This document shows positions 1 through 7,389 of a stretch of 64,000 nt of DNA, in pieces. The position numbers were made by a program, and so were the translations under genes. Every line of letters starts with the position of its first letter. Position 1 is the stretch's first letter. A model generated the notes under the pieces. It ran no database searches and was not told where the DNA came from. It saw only the letters and a program-made list of their open reading frames with translations. The stretch is from an uncultured Oceanospirillaceae bacterium (lineage in GTDB: Bacteria > Pseudomonadota > Gammaproteobacteria > Pseudomonadales > Balneatricaceae): contig CAJXNY010000029.1 of assembly GCA_913057435.1 (NCBI GenBank), positions 1-64,000 of the forward strand, written 5' to 3'.

Positions 1-9
1 CTATCCTCT

Positions 10-42
10 TCGTCGGCAGCGTCAGATGTGTATAAGAGACAG
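10..42 (+). other. Illumina Nextera transposase adapter remnant
   Basis: These 33 bases equal the standard Nextera read-1 adapter, which ends in the 19-base Tn5 mosaic end (TGTGTATAAGAGACAG region, 27-42). Its presence at the left edge shows that the assembly was not fully trimmed. Bases 1-9 are of uncertain origin too. Native sequence should be taken to start at about base 43. Confidence 0.97.
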
Positions 43-45
43 GCC

Positions 46-101
46 GGAGGCATGCGGGGATTGTTAAGGGGGCGCGCCGCCCCCTTGACGCGCCATCAGG
101 C
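46..101 (+). repeat. Dispersed repeat block, copy 1
   Basis: This block aligns with 13141-13198. Both contain GGAGGC, a GGGG-TTG-AGGGGG tract, a G-rich/C-rich self-complementary core, and then a GCGCGCCA-CAGGCAAGACCA tail with few changes. The core here is GGGGGCGCGCCGCCCCC, a stable hairpin. The second copy has AGGGGGCTAGCCCCCT. It is an intergenic dispersed repeat of unknown family. Confidence 0.7.
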
Positions 102-173
102 AAGACCAGGCCTCTGCATGACACACAGTTGTAGCAGCCCGCTCCGCGGGCGTCGGGGTTCGTACCGGCCCCT

Positions 174-240
174 GATCGCCAGCAAGCTGTCTCCTACACA
201 AAGCCACACCACACACGTAGGAGCGAGCTTGCTCGCGATC
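174..240. repeat. REP doublet (inverted pair)
   Basis: GTAGGAGCGAGCTTGCTCGC (217-236) is the typical Pseudomonas REP palindrome. A diverged inverted copy, GATCGCCAGCAAGCTGTCTC, starts at 174, so the pair forms a BIME-like structure just upstream of the phosphatase/kinase gene. Such elements are mobilised in trans by REP-associated tyrosine transposases (RAYTs), none of which is seen here. Confidence 0.8.
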
Positions 241-265
241 CGTCAAACATCACCACGAGGCAACC

Positions 266-1975
266 ATGACAGCAACCCTTAAAGTCCGCTTCGGCGGCTG
301 CTCGGTGGGCGGCGTCAAGGCACTCAACCAGGACGCCTTCGCCGCCCACCTGCCCACGGATCGGGAACTCACCTTCAAAGGCAGCGCCGCCGTCATTGCC
401 GACGGCGTCAGCAGTTGTGCGGACTCCCATATCGCCAGCCAGACCAGCGTCACCAGTTTTATCGCCGACTATTTCAGCACCCCGCACAGCTGGAGCGTTA
501 AACAGTCGGTATCCCGTGTATTACACGGCCTCAATCGCTGGCTGCACCAGCACAACAATGCTGCCCAGCCTGACCGCGACAGCATGATGTGTACCTTCGC
601 CAGCGCCATTATCAAATCCAACACCCTGCACTGCTTCCATGTCGGCGACTCGCGTATTTACCACTGGCACCAGGGTGATCTGGAACAGCTGACTCAGGAT
701 CACACCCGCAAGGAAGCCGGGCGCAACTTTCTCGCCCGCGCGCTGGGTGGCGACAGCCAGCTGGAGGTGGATTACCAGACCCGCCCGGTACAGGCCGATG
801 ATCTGATTCTGCTAACCAGCGATGGCCTGCACGAGTTTGTAAAGCCACGTCAGCTGAAACAGCTGCTGGCCGACCACAGCGATATCGAAGCCTGCGCCCG
901 GGCACTGGTGCAACAGGCGCTGGATAACGGCAGCGATGACAACGTCACCGCATTGCTGATGGTCGTGGATCAGCTGCCCGAGGAAACTCTGGATGAAAGC
1001 CAGCAACGTCTGGCCCGGCTGCCCATTCCACCGGTACTGAAAATTGGCAATCGGATTGACGATTACGAAGTGCTGGATATTATCTTCAGTGGCACCCGCA
1101 GCCATATGTACCGGGTGATCGACCGGGGGACAGAGCAGCAGTTCACCCTCAAAGTGCCGTCACTCAACTTCAGCGACGACAGCCTCTACCTGGATGGCTT
1201 TATCCGCGAGGAATGGGTCGGCCAGCGGATCAGTCACTGCAATGTGATGAAAACCTTTTCCCCGCGCCAGCCCAAACGGTTTCTCTACTACCTGGGCGAA
1301 TACATTGAAGGCGAAACCCTGCGCCAGTGGATGAACGACAATCCCGAGCCACCGCTGGAAACCGTGCGCGCGCTGATGCAGCAGATTGTGCAGGGTATGC
1401 GGGCCTTCCAGCGGGCGGATATGGTGCACCAGGATCTGAAGCCGGAAAATATTATGATCGACCGCGATGGTCGGGTGAAGATTCTTGATTTTGGCACCGT
1501 GCTGATCGCCGGTATCGAAGAGATCGCCTCGCCGCTGGATAAGTCGATCCCTCAGGGATCGGTCAACTATGTCGCCCCGGAATACCTGACCGGCGAGCGC
1601 GGCTCATTCCGCTCCGATCTGTTCTCGCTGGCGGTGATCTGTTACGAGATGCTGACCGGCGAGCTGCCCTACAAGGAGCCCTCGGTCAAACGCAGCCAGC
1701 TGGCCAGTTACAGCGAGCTGCACTACATCCCTGCGCTCAATCACCGGCCCCAGCTGCCACTCTGGGTGGAGGGCTGCCTGCGCAAAGGTCTGCAGGCAAA
1801 CCCAATACACCGCTATAGTGCGCTGTCGGAATTTCTGCAGGATCTGAACCAGCCCAACCCGGCGCTGGAAGCCCGTATCCGCCGCCAGCCCTTGCTGGAA
1901 CGTAACCCGCTGAAGTTCTGGCAGGGGGCGGCAATTTTGTTGCTACTGGCCAATCTGGTGCAACTGTTACTCTGA
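266..1975 (+). CDS. Bifunctional PP2C phosphatase / Ser-Thr protein kinase
   Basis: This 569-residue protein fuses two opposing signalling domains. Residues 1-240 form a PP2C-type phosphatase, with metal-binding ADG (45-47), GDSR (127-130), SDG (185-187) and DDN (224-226). Residues 265-520 form a Hanks-type kinase, with the VAIK-like lysine near 296, HQD (388-390, in place of HRD) followed by LKPEN, DFG (408-410) and an APE motif. The glycine-rich loop is degenerate. One hydrophobic helix at 550-569 would anchor it to the inner membrane. Fusions of this kind lie beside nirB/nasA/narK in many pseudomonads, so a role in nitrate assimilation is likely but unproven. Its 3' end overlaps the convergent flavoprotein gene by 9 bases. 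Confidence 0.9.
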   Translation: MTATLKVRFGGCSVGGVKALNQDAFAAHLPTDRELTFKGSAAVIADGVSSCADSHIASQTSVTSFIADYFSTPHSWSVKQSVSRVLHGLNRWLHQHNNAAQPDRDSMMCTFASAIIKSNTLHCFHVGDSRIYHWHQGDLEQLTQDHTRKEAGRNFLARALGGDSQLEVDYQTRPVQADDLILLTSDGLHEFVKPRQLKQLLADHSDIEACARALVQQALDNGSDDNVTALLMVVDQLPEETLDESQQRLARLPIPPVLKIGNRIDDYEVLDIIFSGTRSHMYRVIDRGTEQQFTLKVPSLNFSDDSLYLDGFIREEWVGQRISHCNVMKTFSPRQPKRFLYYLGEYIEGETLRQWMNDNPEPPLETVRALMQQIVQGMRAFQRADMVHQDLKPENIMIDRDGRVKILDFGTVLIAGIEEIASPLDKSIPQGSVNYVAPEYLTGERGSFRSDLFSLAVICYEMLTGELPYKEPSVKRSQLASYSELHYIPALNHRPQLPLWVEGCLRKGLQANPIHRYSALSEFLQDLNQPNPALEARIRRQPLLERNPLKFWQGAAILLLLANLVQLLL

Positions 1976-3310
1976 CAGCTCCGCCACACCCTGCTGGCGG
2001 AACCACTGCCATAGCTGCACCAGTGGCTCACCACTCAGGCCCTGATCTGCCAGGCAGCAACGCAAACTGACGCCCGCAGCCCGGCCCCGCACCACCTCCA
2101 CCAGCGGGGCCAGCTCCACCCCGGCCAGATGCCAGACCCCCAGCGGCTGATCAGGCGTGACCACCACCGGCCGGGCGATAATCTGCGCCCCCTGCACCAC
2201 CGGCAACGTCTGCACCTCAAACTCGGCAAAGCTGCAGGCCTGGTGCATCGGCTGCTGATCCGGCCACTGCCGACGGGTCTGCCAGAAAGGCTCAGCAGGC
2301 CACTGCTGTTCCAGCTGATAGAAATCCCGCCCCATCCGGGCAAAACGCAAAAACAGCGCCTCAACACGGGATTGATGAAACTGCCGAGCCAGCGCCGCCC
2401 GCTCAGGATGCTGCAATAGCGTGTTGATCACCGCCGGAGCCTGCAGCGCCGACGACAGCGCCTGGAAAATACCGTTGCCAGACAACGGGTCCACCGCCAT
2501 CGCCGCATCGCCCACCCGAATCCAGCGCTCGCCGACCACCGCCTCGCACAGCACCGCCGTACTGGTGCGCGCCTGTACGTCGCCAACCGGTTCCGCTCTG
2601 GCCATAAACGGCACCGCCTGAGGCAACGCGGCAAAACGCTGACGACAGAACGCCGTCAGTTCAGCTTTCGCGGGCAGCGCCGTGCTGGCCACATCCAGCG
2701 TCAACTGCAGATAGCGCCGCCCCTGGGCCGTCATCGCCAGCCATGCCCAGCCATCGGCAAAGCTGACCGCCGCCGACTGAGGCGCGGCCGCAGGCCCCTG
2801 CCAGTACTGCAGCAACGACACCGTTTGCGACCCGCGCAGGCGTGACAGTCCGGCTGAAGGTGCCTGCCGCCCCCGCGCTTCCACCAGGAAACAGCCACTC
2901 AACTCACCCGGCGAGGTCGATAACGAGGTGGGTGCAAACTGCACCGACACCTGGCCAGCGCTATGTGTAATCCCGGTCACCCGTGCCGAAATGCAACGCA
3001 CACCGGCCTGCTGCAAGTCCCGCCAGATTCCAGCATCCAGCGCCTGACGGTCCACCAGCTGCTCGGTATTCGCGCTGTTAGATGCCCCGTTCCAGTGGGC
3101 ATTACGGGCCGAAGGTTCAGCAATGGCTGTTAATGCCGCCGAAAAACCCGCCGCCCTCAACCCTGCCACCACCCGCTCGGAAATCCCTTCCACTGCAGCA
3201 AAAGGCCGGGGCTGAGCGATCACCGTTACCGCATAACCCAGCCTGCGCAGCCCCAGCGCCACCGCCCCACCGGCAGGCCCTGCCCCCAGTACCAGCACCG
3301 TTTTAGTCAT
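1967..3310 (-). CDS. qhpG: FAD-dependent monooxygenase, QhpG-like
   Basis: This 447-residue flavoprotein has an N-terminal Rossmann GxGxxG fingerprint (VLVLGAGPAG) and a second FAD-contact motif, VGDAAMAVDPLSGNG, typical of the halogenase/hydroxylase superfamily. It follows a small subtilase and an ABC exporter in overlapping genes. In the qhp operon, QhpG is the flavoprotein that dihydroxylates the tryptophan of the gamma subunit on the way to cysteine tryptophylquinone, so the context decides the name. I chose the ATG at 3310 because it overlaps the upstream stop (ATGACTAA) and has a GGGGGAG ribosome site. An upstream in-frame start at 3340 lies deeper inside the protease gene. No qhp subunit gene lies in the window. 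Confidence 0.72.
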   Translation of the reverse strand: MTKTVLVLGAGPAGGAVALGLRRLGYAVTVIAQPRPFAAVEGISERVVAGLRAAGFSAALTAIAEPSARNAHWNGASNSANTEQLVDRQALDAGIWRDLQQAGVRCISARVTGITHSAGQVSVQFAPTSLSTSPGELSGCFLVEARGRQAPSAGLSRLRGSQTVSLLQYWQGPAAAPQSAAVSFADGWAWLAMTAQGRRYLQLTLDVASTALPAKAELTAFCRQRFAALPQAVPFMARAEPVGDVQARTSTAVLCEAVVGERWIRVGDAAMAVDPLSGNGIFQALSSALQAPAVINTLLQHPERAALARQFHQSRVEALFLRFARMGRDFYQLEQQWPAEPFWQTRRQWPDQQPMHQACSFAEFEVQTLPVVQGAQIIARPVVVTPDQPLGVWHLAGVELAPLVEVVRGRAAGVSLRCCLADQGLSGEPLVQLWQWFRQQGVAELSE

Positions 3311-4010
3311 CTGTTGTGTCTCCCCCAGGCCAGACCTCATCCGCGCCTCGGCGCTCAGCGCCCTGAAACGCAGCGCCCGTTTTCAGATAACGCCCCAGCT
3401 CGGTACGGCTGGCAGCGGGCTGGCGGACCATAAACCGGGCAATATGACCACACAGCCAGGCGGTGCCAATACTGGCCCCGGCGATCTCGCCGGTGAGGCT
3501 GCGCACATGGCCCGCAAAATCAGCATAACGGGTATCCAGCCAGCACCACTGTTCTGGCCCACAACGGGCATCGCCGGTAGTGCGTAGCACCCCAGGGTAG
3601 GCCGCCGGAAACACCGGTTCCCCTTTTGCTGGCGATGAAGCACAGATCAGAATGCCCGCCGCGACCGCCTCAGCAACCGCCTCACGCAGACATTCCCAGT
3701 CGGTACGCAGGCCCAGACTGAGGTTGATCAGCTGTACCTCCTGCTCGACCAGCCAGTGAATCGCCTCCGCCACCTGGCTGGCCGTGGTGGTCAGCCGCTC
3801 GCTAAACACCTGGGCCATATACAGCTGCGCATCCGGCGCGCAGTGCTGGATCACCTCAACAATTTTTGTGCCGTGGGCCAGCTGGTCTGGCTGGCCCTCT
3901 GCCTGCCAGAGGGCATCCTCGTGCAGCACAAAGGCAGCACTGGCCGCCACCTGTCCGGCCTGGGCGGGCGCAAAGCCGCTATCAACAATGCCCACTTTCA
4001 GGCCGCTCAT
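3303..4010 (-). CDS. qhpE: Subtilisin-like serine protease, QhpE-like
   Basis: This is a short S8-type protease of 235 residues with no signal peptide. The catalytic triad can be placed at Asp10 (VGIVDSG), His46 (AHGTK) and Ser180 (GASIGTAWLCG, equivalent to GTSMAxPHVAG). The residue expected to be the oxyanion-hole Asn is replaced: the segment reads CASSPAKG where subtilisins have AAGNEG. QhpE is a cytoplasmic subtilase that trims the leader from the crosslinked gamma subunit of quinohemoprotein amine dehydrogenase, and its small size and lack of a prodomain fit this gene. It overlaps the ABC gene upstream by 4 bases (ATGA) and qhpG downstream by 8, which suggests translational coupling. Confidence 0.78.
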   Translation of the reverse strand: MSGLKVGIVDSGFAPAQAGQVAASAAFVLHEDALWQAEGQPDQLAHGTKIVEVIQHCAPDAQLYMAQVFSERLTTTASQVAEAIHWLVEQEVQLINLSLGLRTDWECLREAVAEAVAAGILICASSPAKGEPVFPAAYPGVLRTTGDARCGPEQWCWLDTRYADFAGHVRSLTGEIAGASIGTAWLCGHIARFMVRQPAASRTELGRYLKTGAAFQGAERRGADEVWPGGDTTDD

Positions 4011-5749
4011 GTCAGAGCCTCCTCAACAGGGTTCAGCTTGCCATCACGCAGTTCAACCCGCTGGTCAACCTGCTGTAACGTAGATGCCCGGTGGCTGATC
4101 AGAATCCGGGTACGCCCGGCAAACAGCTGATCCACCGCGCTGATAATCTCCCGCTCGGTCTGTGCATCCACCGCACTGGTGGCCTCATCCAGCACCAGAA
4201 TATCGGGCTGTTGCAGTAATGCCCGCGCAATCGCGACCCGCTGACGCTGGCCGCCCGACAGCTGCTGACCGCGCTCACCCAGCAGGGTATCCAGCCCCTG
4301 AGGCAACTGCGCCACCATCTCGCTCAGTTGCGCCTGCACCACCACCGCCGCCAGCTGGGCCTCACTGGCCAGGGGCGCGGCATAGCGAATATTGTCTGCC
4401 AGGGTCCCCCTGAACAACACAATCTCCTGACTGACCACCGCCACCCGACGGCGCAGTTCGGCCAGGTTGCAGGCTTTAATATCCACCCCATCCAGCACAA
4501 TGCTGCCCTGTTGCGGGTCATAATGGCGCTGTAACAGGTCGATCAACGTAGACTTGCCCACCCCGGACGCGCCAGTCAGGCCCACCTTGCTACCTGCCAC
4601 AATCGCCAGGCTGGCATCCTTCAGCACCACGGTCTGGCGTTCGCCGTCGCCATGGCTAAAGCTGACCCCCTGCAGGGATAGCGCGCCCCCCTGAGCAGGC
4701 AGCGGTGTCTCCACCTCGGCTGCGGCAACCATCACCGGTTCCTGACGCAGCTCCATTACCCGTCCCAGACTGACCGTCATCCGCTGCACCGCCACATAGA
4801 GGCCCAGCAGACTCTGTACCGGCCCCACCGCCATGCCCAGGTAAGTCGAAAAGGCAATCAGTGAGCCCAGCTGCCACTGGCCTTCAATCACCCAGTAACC
4901 GCCGATCAGAAACGCCCCGGCGCGGGATAGCGAGGTCAGCGTGCCCGGCACCGCCTGGGTGAAAAATTCGGTGATCTGTAACCGCAGCAGGTCACTGAGG
5001 TAGTGACTGTTGAGGCCATCCAGCCGCCGGGCCTCTTTTGGCTCCTGGCCTACCGATTGAATAAACTTCATTGCGGGCAGGGTTTCCACCAGAAACGACG
5101 ACAAATCCGCCGAACGCTCGCGCAGCGTACGGGTCTGTACTTCCAGCTTGCGCCGCATCCAGCGCAACCACAGCACCTCCAGCGGAATCAGCAGCGCCAC
5201 AATCAGCGATAACTGCCAGGAGAGCATCAGCATCAGCGCCAGCGCACCCATCAGGCCAATCACACTGGACACCGCTGAGAACAGCGAGTCCACAGCGAAG
5301 CGCTGGATCTGCGCCACATCGCCATCCAGCCGGGACAGAATGTCACCCAGCCGGCGGCGGGCGAAAAAGGCCGGGGAGAGTTTTTGCAGATGGCGATACA
5401 CATCCATGCGCAGGCTGAACAGAATCCGTGCCGACAGCCGGGTGTGCAGATACCGGTTCAGGCCGGACAGCAGCGTACTGAACAGGCCGACCCCGATCAT
5501 CGCCAGTGCCACCTGCACCAGGGCGCTGTAGTCACGGGCAATCAGGCCATCATCAATCAGGGTTTTGGTCAGCCAGGGCTGCATCAGCACCAGCATCGAG
5601 GCCAGCAACGACAGCCCCAGCACCTGCATAATCGCCCGCCGCTGGGGTCGGACAAAGCCAAACAGCCAGTGTAGCGCCTGCTCCAGGGCAGCCGGGGCAG
5701 CGGTTTCAACCGCGCGGGACAGCCATTTAATCATCGGGGCTGTAATCAT
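4007..5749 (-). CDS. qhpF: ABC exporter (fused membrane/ATPase), QhpF-like
   Basis: This 580-residue half-transporter has about six membrane helices in residues 40-320. A nucleotide-binding domain follows, with Walker A GLTGASGVGKST (390-401), signature LSGGQ (497-501) and Walker B DILVLDE (516-522). It is the first gene of a three-gene overlapping unit with a subtilase and a flavin monooxygenase. In qhp operons QhpF is the ABC protein thought to export the matured gamma subunit. Sequence alone would only support a general peptide/lipid/drug exporter, so the name depends on the neighbours. A second in-frame ATG (MIKWL) lies six codons in. Confidence 0.72.
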   Translation of the reverse strand: MITAPMIKWLSRAVETAAPAALEQALHWLFGFVRPQRRAIMQVLGLSLLASMLVLMQPWLTKTLIDDGLIARDYSALVQVALAMIGVGLFSTLLSGLNRYLHTRLSARILFSLRMDVYRHLQKLSPAFFARRRLGDILSRLDGDVAQIQRFAVDSLFSAVSSVIGLMGALALMLMLSWQLSLIVALLIPLEVLWLRWMRRKLEVQTRTLRERSADLSSFLVETLPAMKFIQSVGQEPKEARRLDGLNSHYLSDLLRLQITEFFTQAVPGTLTSLSRAGAFLIGGYWVIEGQWQLGSLIAFSTYLGMAVGPVQSLLGLYVAVQRMTVSLGRVMELRQEPVMVAAAEVETPLPAQGGALSLQGVSFSHGDGERQTVVLKDASLAIVAGSKVGLTGASGVGKSTLIDLLQRHYDPQQGSIVLDGVDIKACNLAELRRRVAVVSQEIVLFRGTLADNIRYAAPLASEAQLAAVVVQAQLSEMVAQLPQGLDTLLGERGQQLSGGQRQRVAIARALLQQPDILVLDEATSAVDAQTEREIISAVDQLFAGRTRILISHRASTLQQVDQRVELRDGKLNPVEEALT

Positions 5750-5798
5750 CGGGACAATCAGACTCCTGTAACAACGGCACAGTGGAATAGCCCACCGT

Positions 5799-5853
5799 AA
5801 CGGTTTATCCGCCGTGGGGGTTCAACGGTTTGTGCGAAAATGTAACCGTTTGT
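5799..5853. promoter_or_regulatory. Triple direct repeat upstream of qhpF
   Basis: The decamer AACSGTTTRT occurs three times in the same orientation, at 5799, 5824 and 5844, 50-104 bases upstream of the qhpF start. Evenly oriented direct repeats suit an AraC/XylS-family activator. Known qhp operons have an AraC-type regulator (QhpR), but no such gene lies nearby here, so the assignment is an inference. Confidence 0.45.
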
Positions 5854-5884
5854 AATAATCCGCAGCCCCGTTCCAGGGCACCGC

Positions 5885-5923
5885 TGCACCAGCAGTGTTC
5901 AGCCCCACCCTGCCTGCGGTGCA
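5885..5923. promoter_or_regulatory. Candidate NtrC enhancer sites
   Basis: TGCACCA at 5885 and TGC-N4-GGTGCA at 5911 are each good matches to one half of the NtrC palindrome and poorer in the other half. They lie about 70-95 bases upstream of the GG of the sigma-54 promoter, which is a normal enhancer distance. Confidence 0.4.
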
Positions 5924-5977
5924 ACCCTGACCAGCAAAAACAACATAACTAACTGAAATAAAAAGATTAAATAACAA

Positions 5978-5994
5978 TGGCACAGATTCTGCTT
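5978..5994 (+). promoter_or_regulatory. Sigma-54 promoter of nasC-nirBD
   Basis: TGGCACAGATTCTGCTT matches the -24/-12 consensus: TGGCAC, five bases, then YTGCTT. The invariant GG (5979-5980) and GC (5991-5992) are exactly ten bases apart. Initiation would fall near 6003, leaving a leader of about 90 bases that contains a terminator hairpin. Confidence 0.75.
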
Positions 5995-6022
5995 TATCGT
6001 CCCTGACAATCTCATTTGAACA

Positions 6023-6080
6023 AAGGCGTTCATCCTCTGCAGCTCCGCACTCGCTGTGGCGGACGAACGCCTTTTTTTTT
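6023..6080 (+). terminator. Leader attenuator before nasC
   Basis: Arms AAGGCGTTCATCC (6023-6035) and GGACGAACGCCTT (6061-6073) pair with one mismatch and run straight into nine Ts (6072-6080). The structure ends only 14 bases before the start codon. A terminator inside a nas leader, with nasT (ANTAR) and nasS in the same region, points to nitrate-controlled antitermination. Confidence 0.8.
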
Positions 6081-6094
6081 GCCTGGGCACTCTG

Positions 6095-7375
6095 ATGACA
6101 CACGAAAAACTGGTAATCATTGGTAACGGCATGGCCACTGCACGGCTGCTGGAACGACTGCTAAAACAGTCTCCCGGCCGCTATCAGATCAGCCTGTTCG
6201 GCGAAGAGCCACATGCCAGCTATAACCGCATCATGCTGTCGCCTGTACTGGCCGGTGAGACTCAGACCGACACCATTATGCTGCACAGTACCGACTGGTA
6301 TCAGCAGCATAAAATCCGTTTTTACAGCGGCGATCCCATTGTGCGGATCGACCGTGAACAGCAGAAAGTGTACAGCCGTGCCGGGGTCAGCCAGCGCTAT
6401 GATCAGCTGATTATTGCCACCGGCTCCCGCCCTGCGCTGCCTGAGGCTGTGCGCCAGTGTGAACTGGACGGCCTGTGCAGTTTTCGTAACCTGGACGATG
6501 TCGACACCCTGCGCAGCGGTGCAGCCCGCAGCCAGCATGCGCTGGTGATCGGCGGTGGCCTGCTGGGGCTGGAAGCGGCCCATGGCCTGCGCCAGCTCGG
6601 CTGTGAAGTCACAGTCTTACATCGCAGTGACTGGCTGCTCAATCGCCAGCTCGACAGCGCCGCCGGTCAGCAGCTGCAACAGACACTGACCGAGCGCGGC
6701 ATCCAGCTAAAACTGGGCTGCGAAGCACTGAGCATTCATGGCGATGAACAGGTAGAGCGCGTAACGCTCAGCGATGGCAGCGAGCTGGCGGTGCAACTTG
6801 TCGTCTCCGCCATCGGCATCAGCCCCAATATCCAGCTGGCACAGCATGCCGGGCTGGAATGCCAGCGGGGCATCGTGGTGAACAATCAGCTGCAAACCAG
6901 CGACCCGGCCATCTACGCGCTGGGTGAATGCAGCCAGTTTAACGGCGCAACCTTCGGCCTTGTGGCCCCGATTTACGATCAGGCCCAGGTACTGGCCAGC
7001 GCCCTCAGCGACCAGCCGGGCGAGGCGTTCGAGAACCGCCCGGTCGCCACCCGACTGAAAGTCTCCGGCATCGAGCTGTTTTCCGCCGGCCTCCACCAGG
7101 CCGACGACAACACCGAGAGCCAGCACTTTTATAACCACCTCAGCGGCAACTACAAAAAACTGCTGTTCAAAGATAACCGGCTGGTTGGCACCGTGCTCTA
7201 CGGCGATGTCAGCGACGGCAACTGGTACTTCGACCTTATTCAACAGCAGCAGGATATTGCGCCACTGCGGCCCCTGCTGATGTTCGGCCAGGCACTGGCC
7301 ACCGCACATGTACCCGCCAGACAGCAGGAAGGCAGCCATGTACTGCCATCCGCCACTGACTTACAGATTTCCTGA
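6095..7375 (+). CDS. nasC: NasC-like NAD(P)H:FAD oxidoreductase of nitrate assimilation
   Basis: This 426-residue pyridine-nucleotide-disulfide-family flavoprotein has the FAD motif VIIGNGMATA near the N terminus, a central NAD motif VIGGGLLGLEAA, and the C-terminal FAD segment IYALGECS. It resembles the N-terminal half of NirB but lacks BFD and siroheme domains. It therefore probably passes electrons from NADH to the nitrate reductase, as NasC does in Klebsiella. A separate rubredoxin-reductase-like role is possible. The ATG at 6095 is chosen over one at 6056 because the earlier one lies inside the attenuator stem. nirB follows after 14 bases. Confidence 0.75.
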   Translation: MTHEKLVIIGNGMATARLLERLLKQSPGRYQISLFGEEPHASYNRIMLSPVLAGETQTDTIMLHSTDWYQQHKIRFYSGDPIVRIDREQQKVYSRAGVSQRYDQLIIATGSRPALPEAVRQCELDGLCSFRNLDDVDTLRSGAARSQHALVIGGGLLGLEAAHGLRQLGCEVTVLHRSDWLLNRQLDSAAGQQLQQTLTERGIQLKLGCEALSIHGDEQVERVTLSDGSELAVQLVVSAIGISPNIQLAQHAGLECQRGIVVNNQLQTSDPAIYALGECSQFNGATFGLVAPIYDQAQVLASALSDQPGEAFENRPVATRLKVSGIELFSAGLHQADDNTESQHFYNHLSGNYKKLLFKDNRLVGTVLYGDVSDGNWYFDLIQQQQDIAPLRPLLMFGQALATAHVPARQQEGSHVLPSATDLQIS

Positions 7376-7389
7376 CAGGAGCACTTCCA

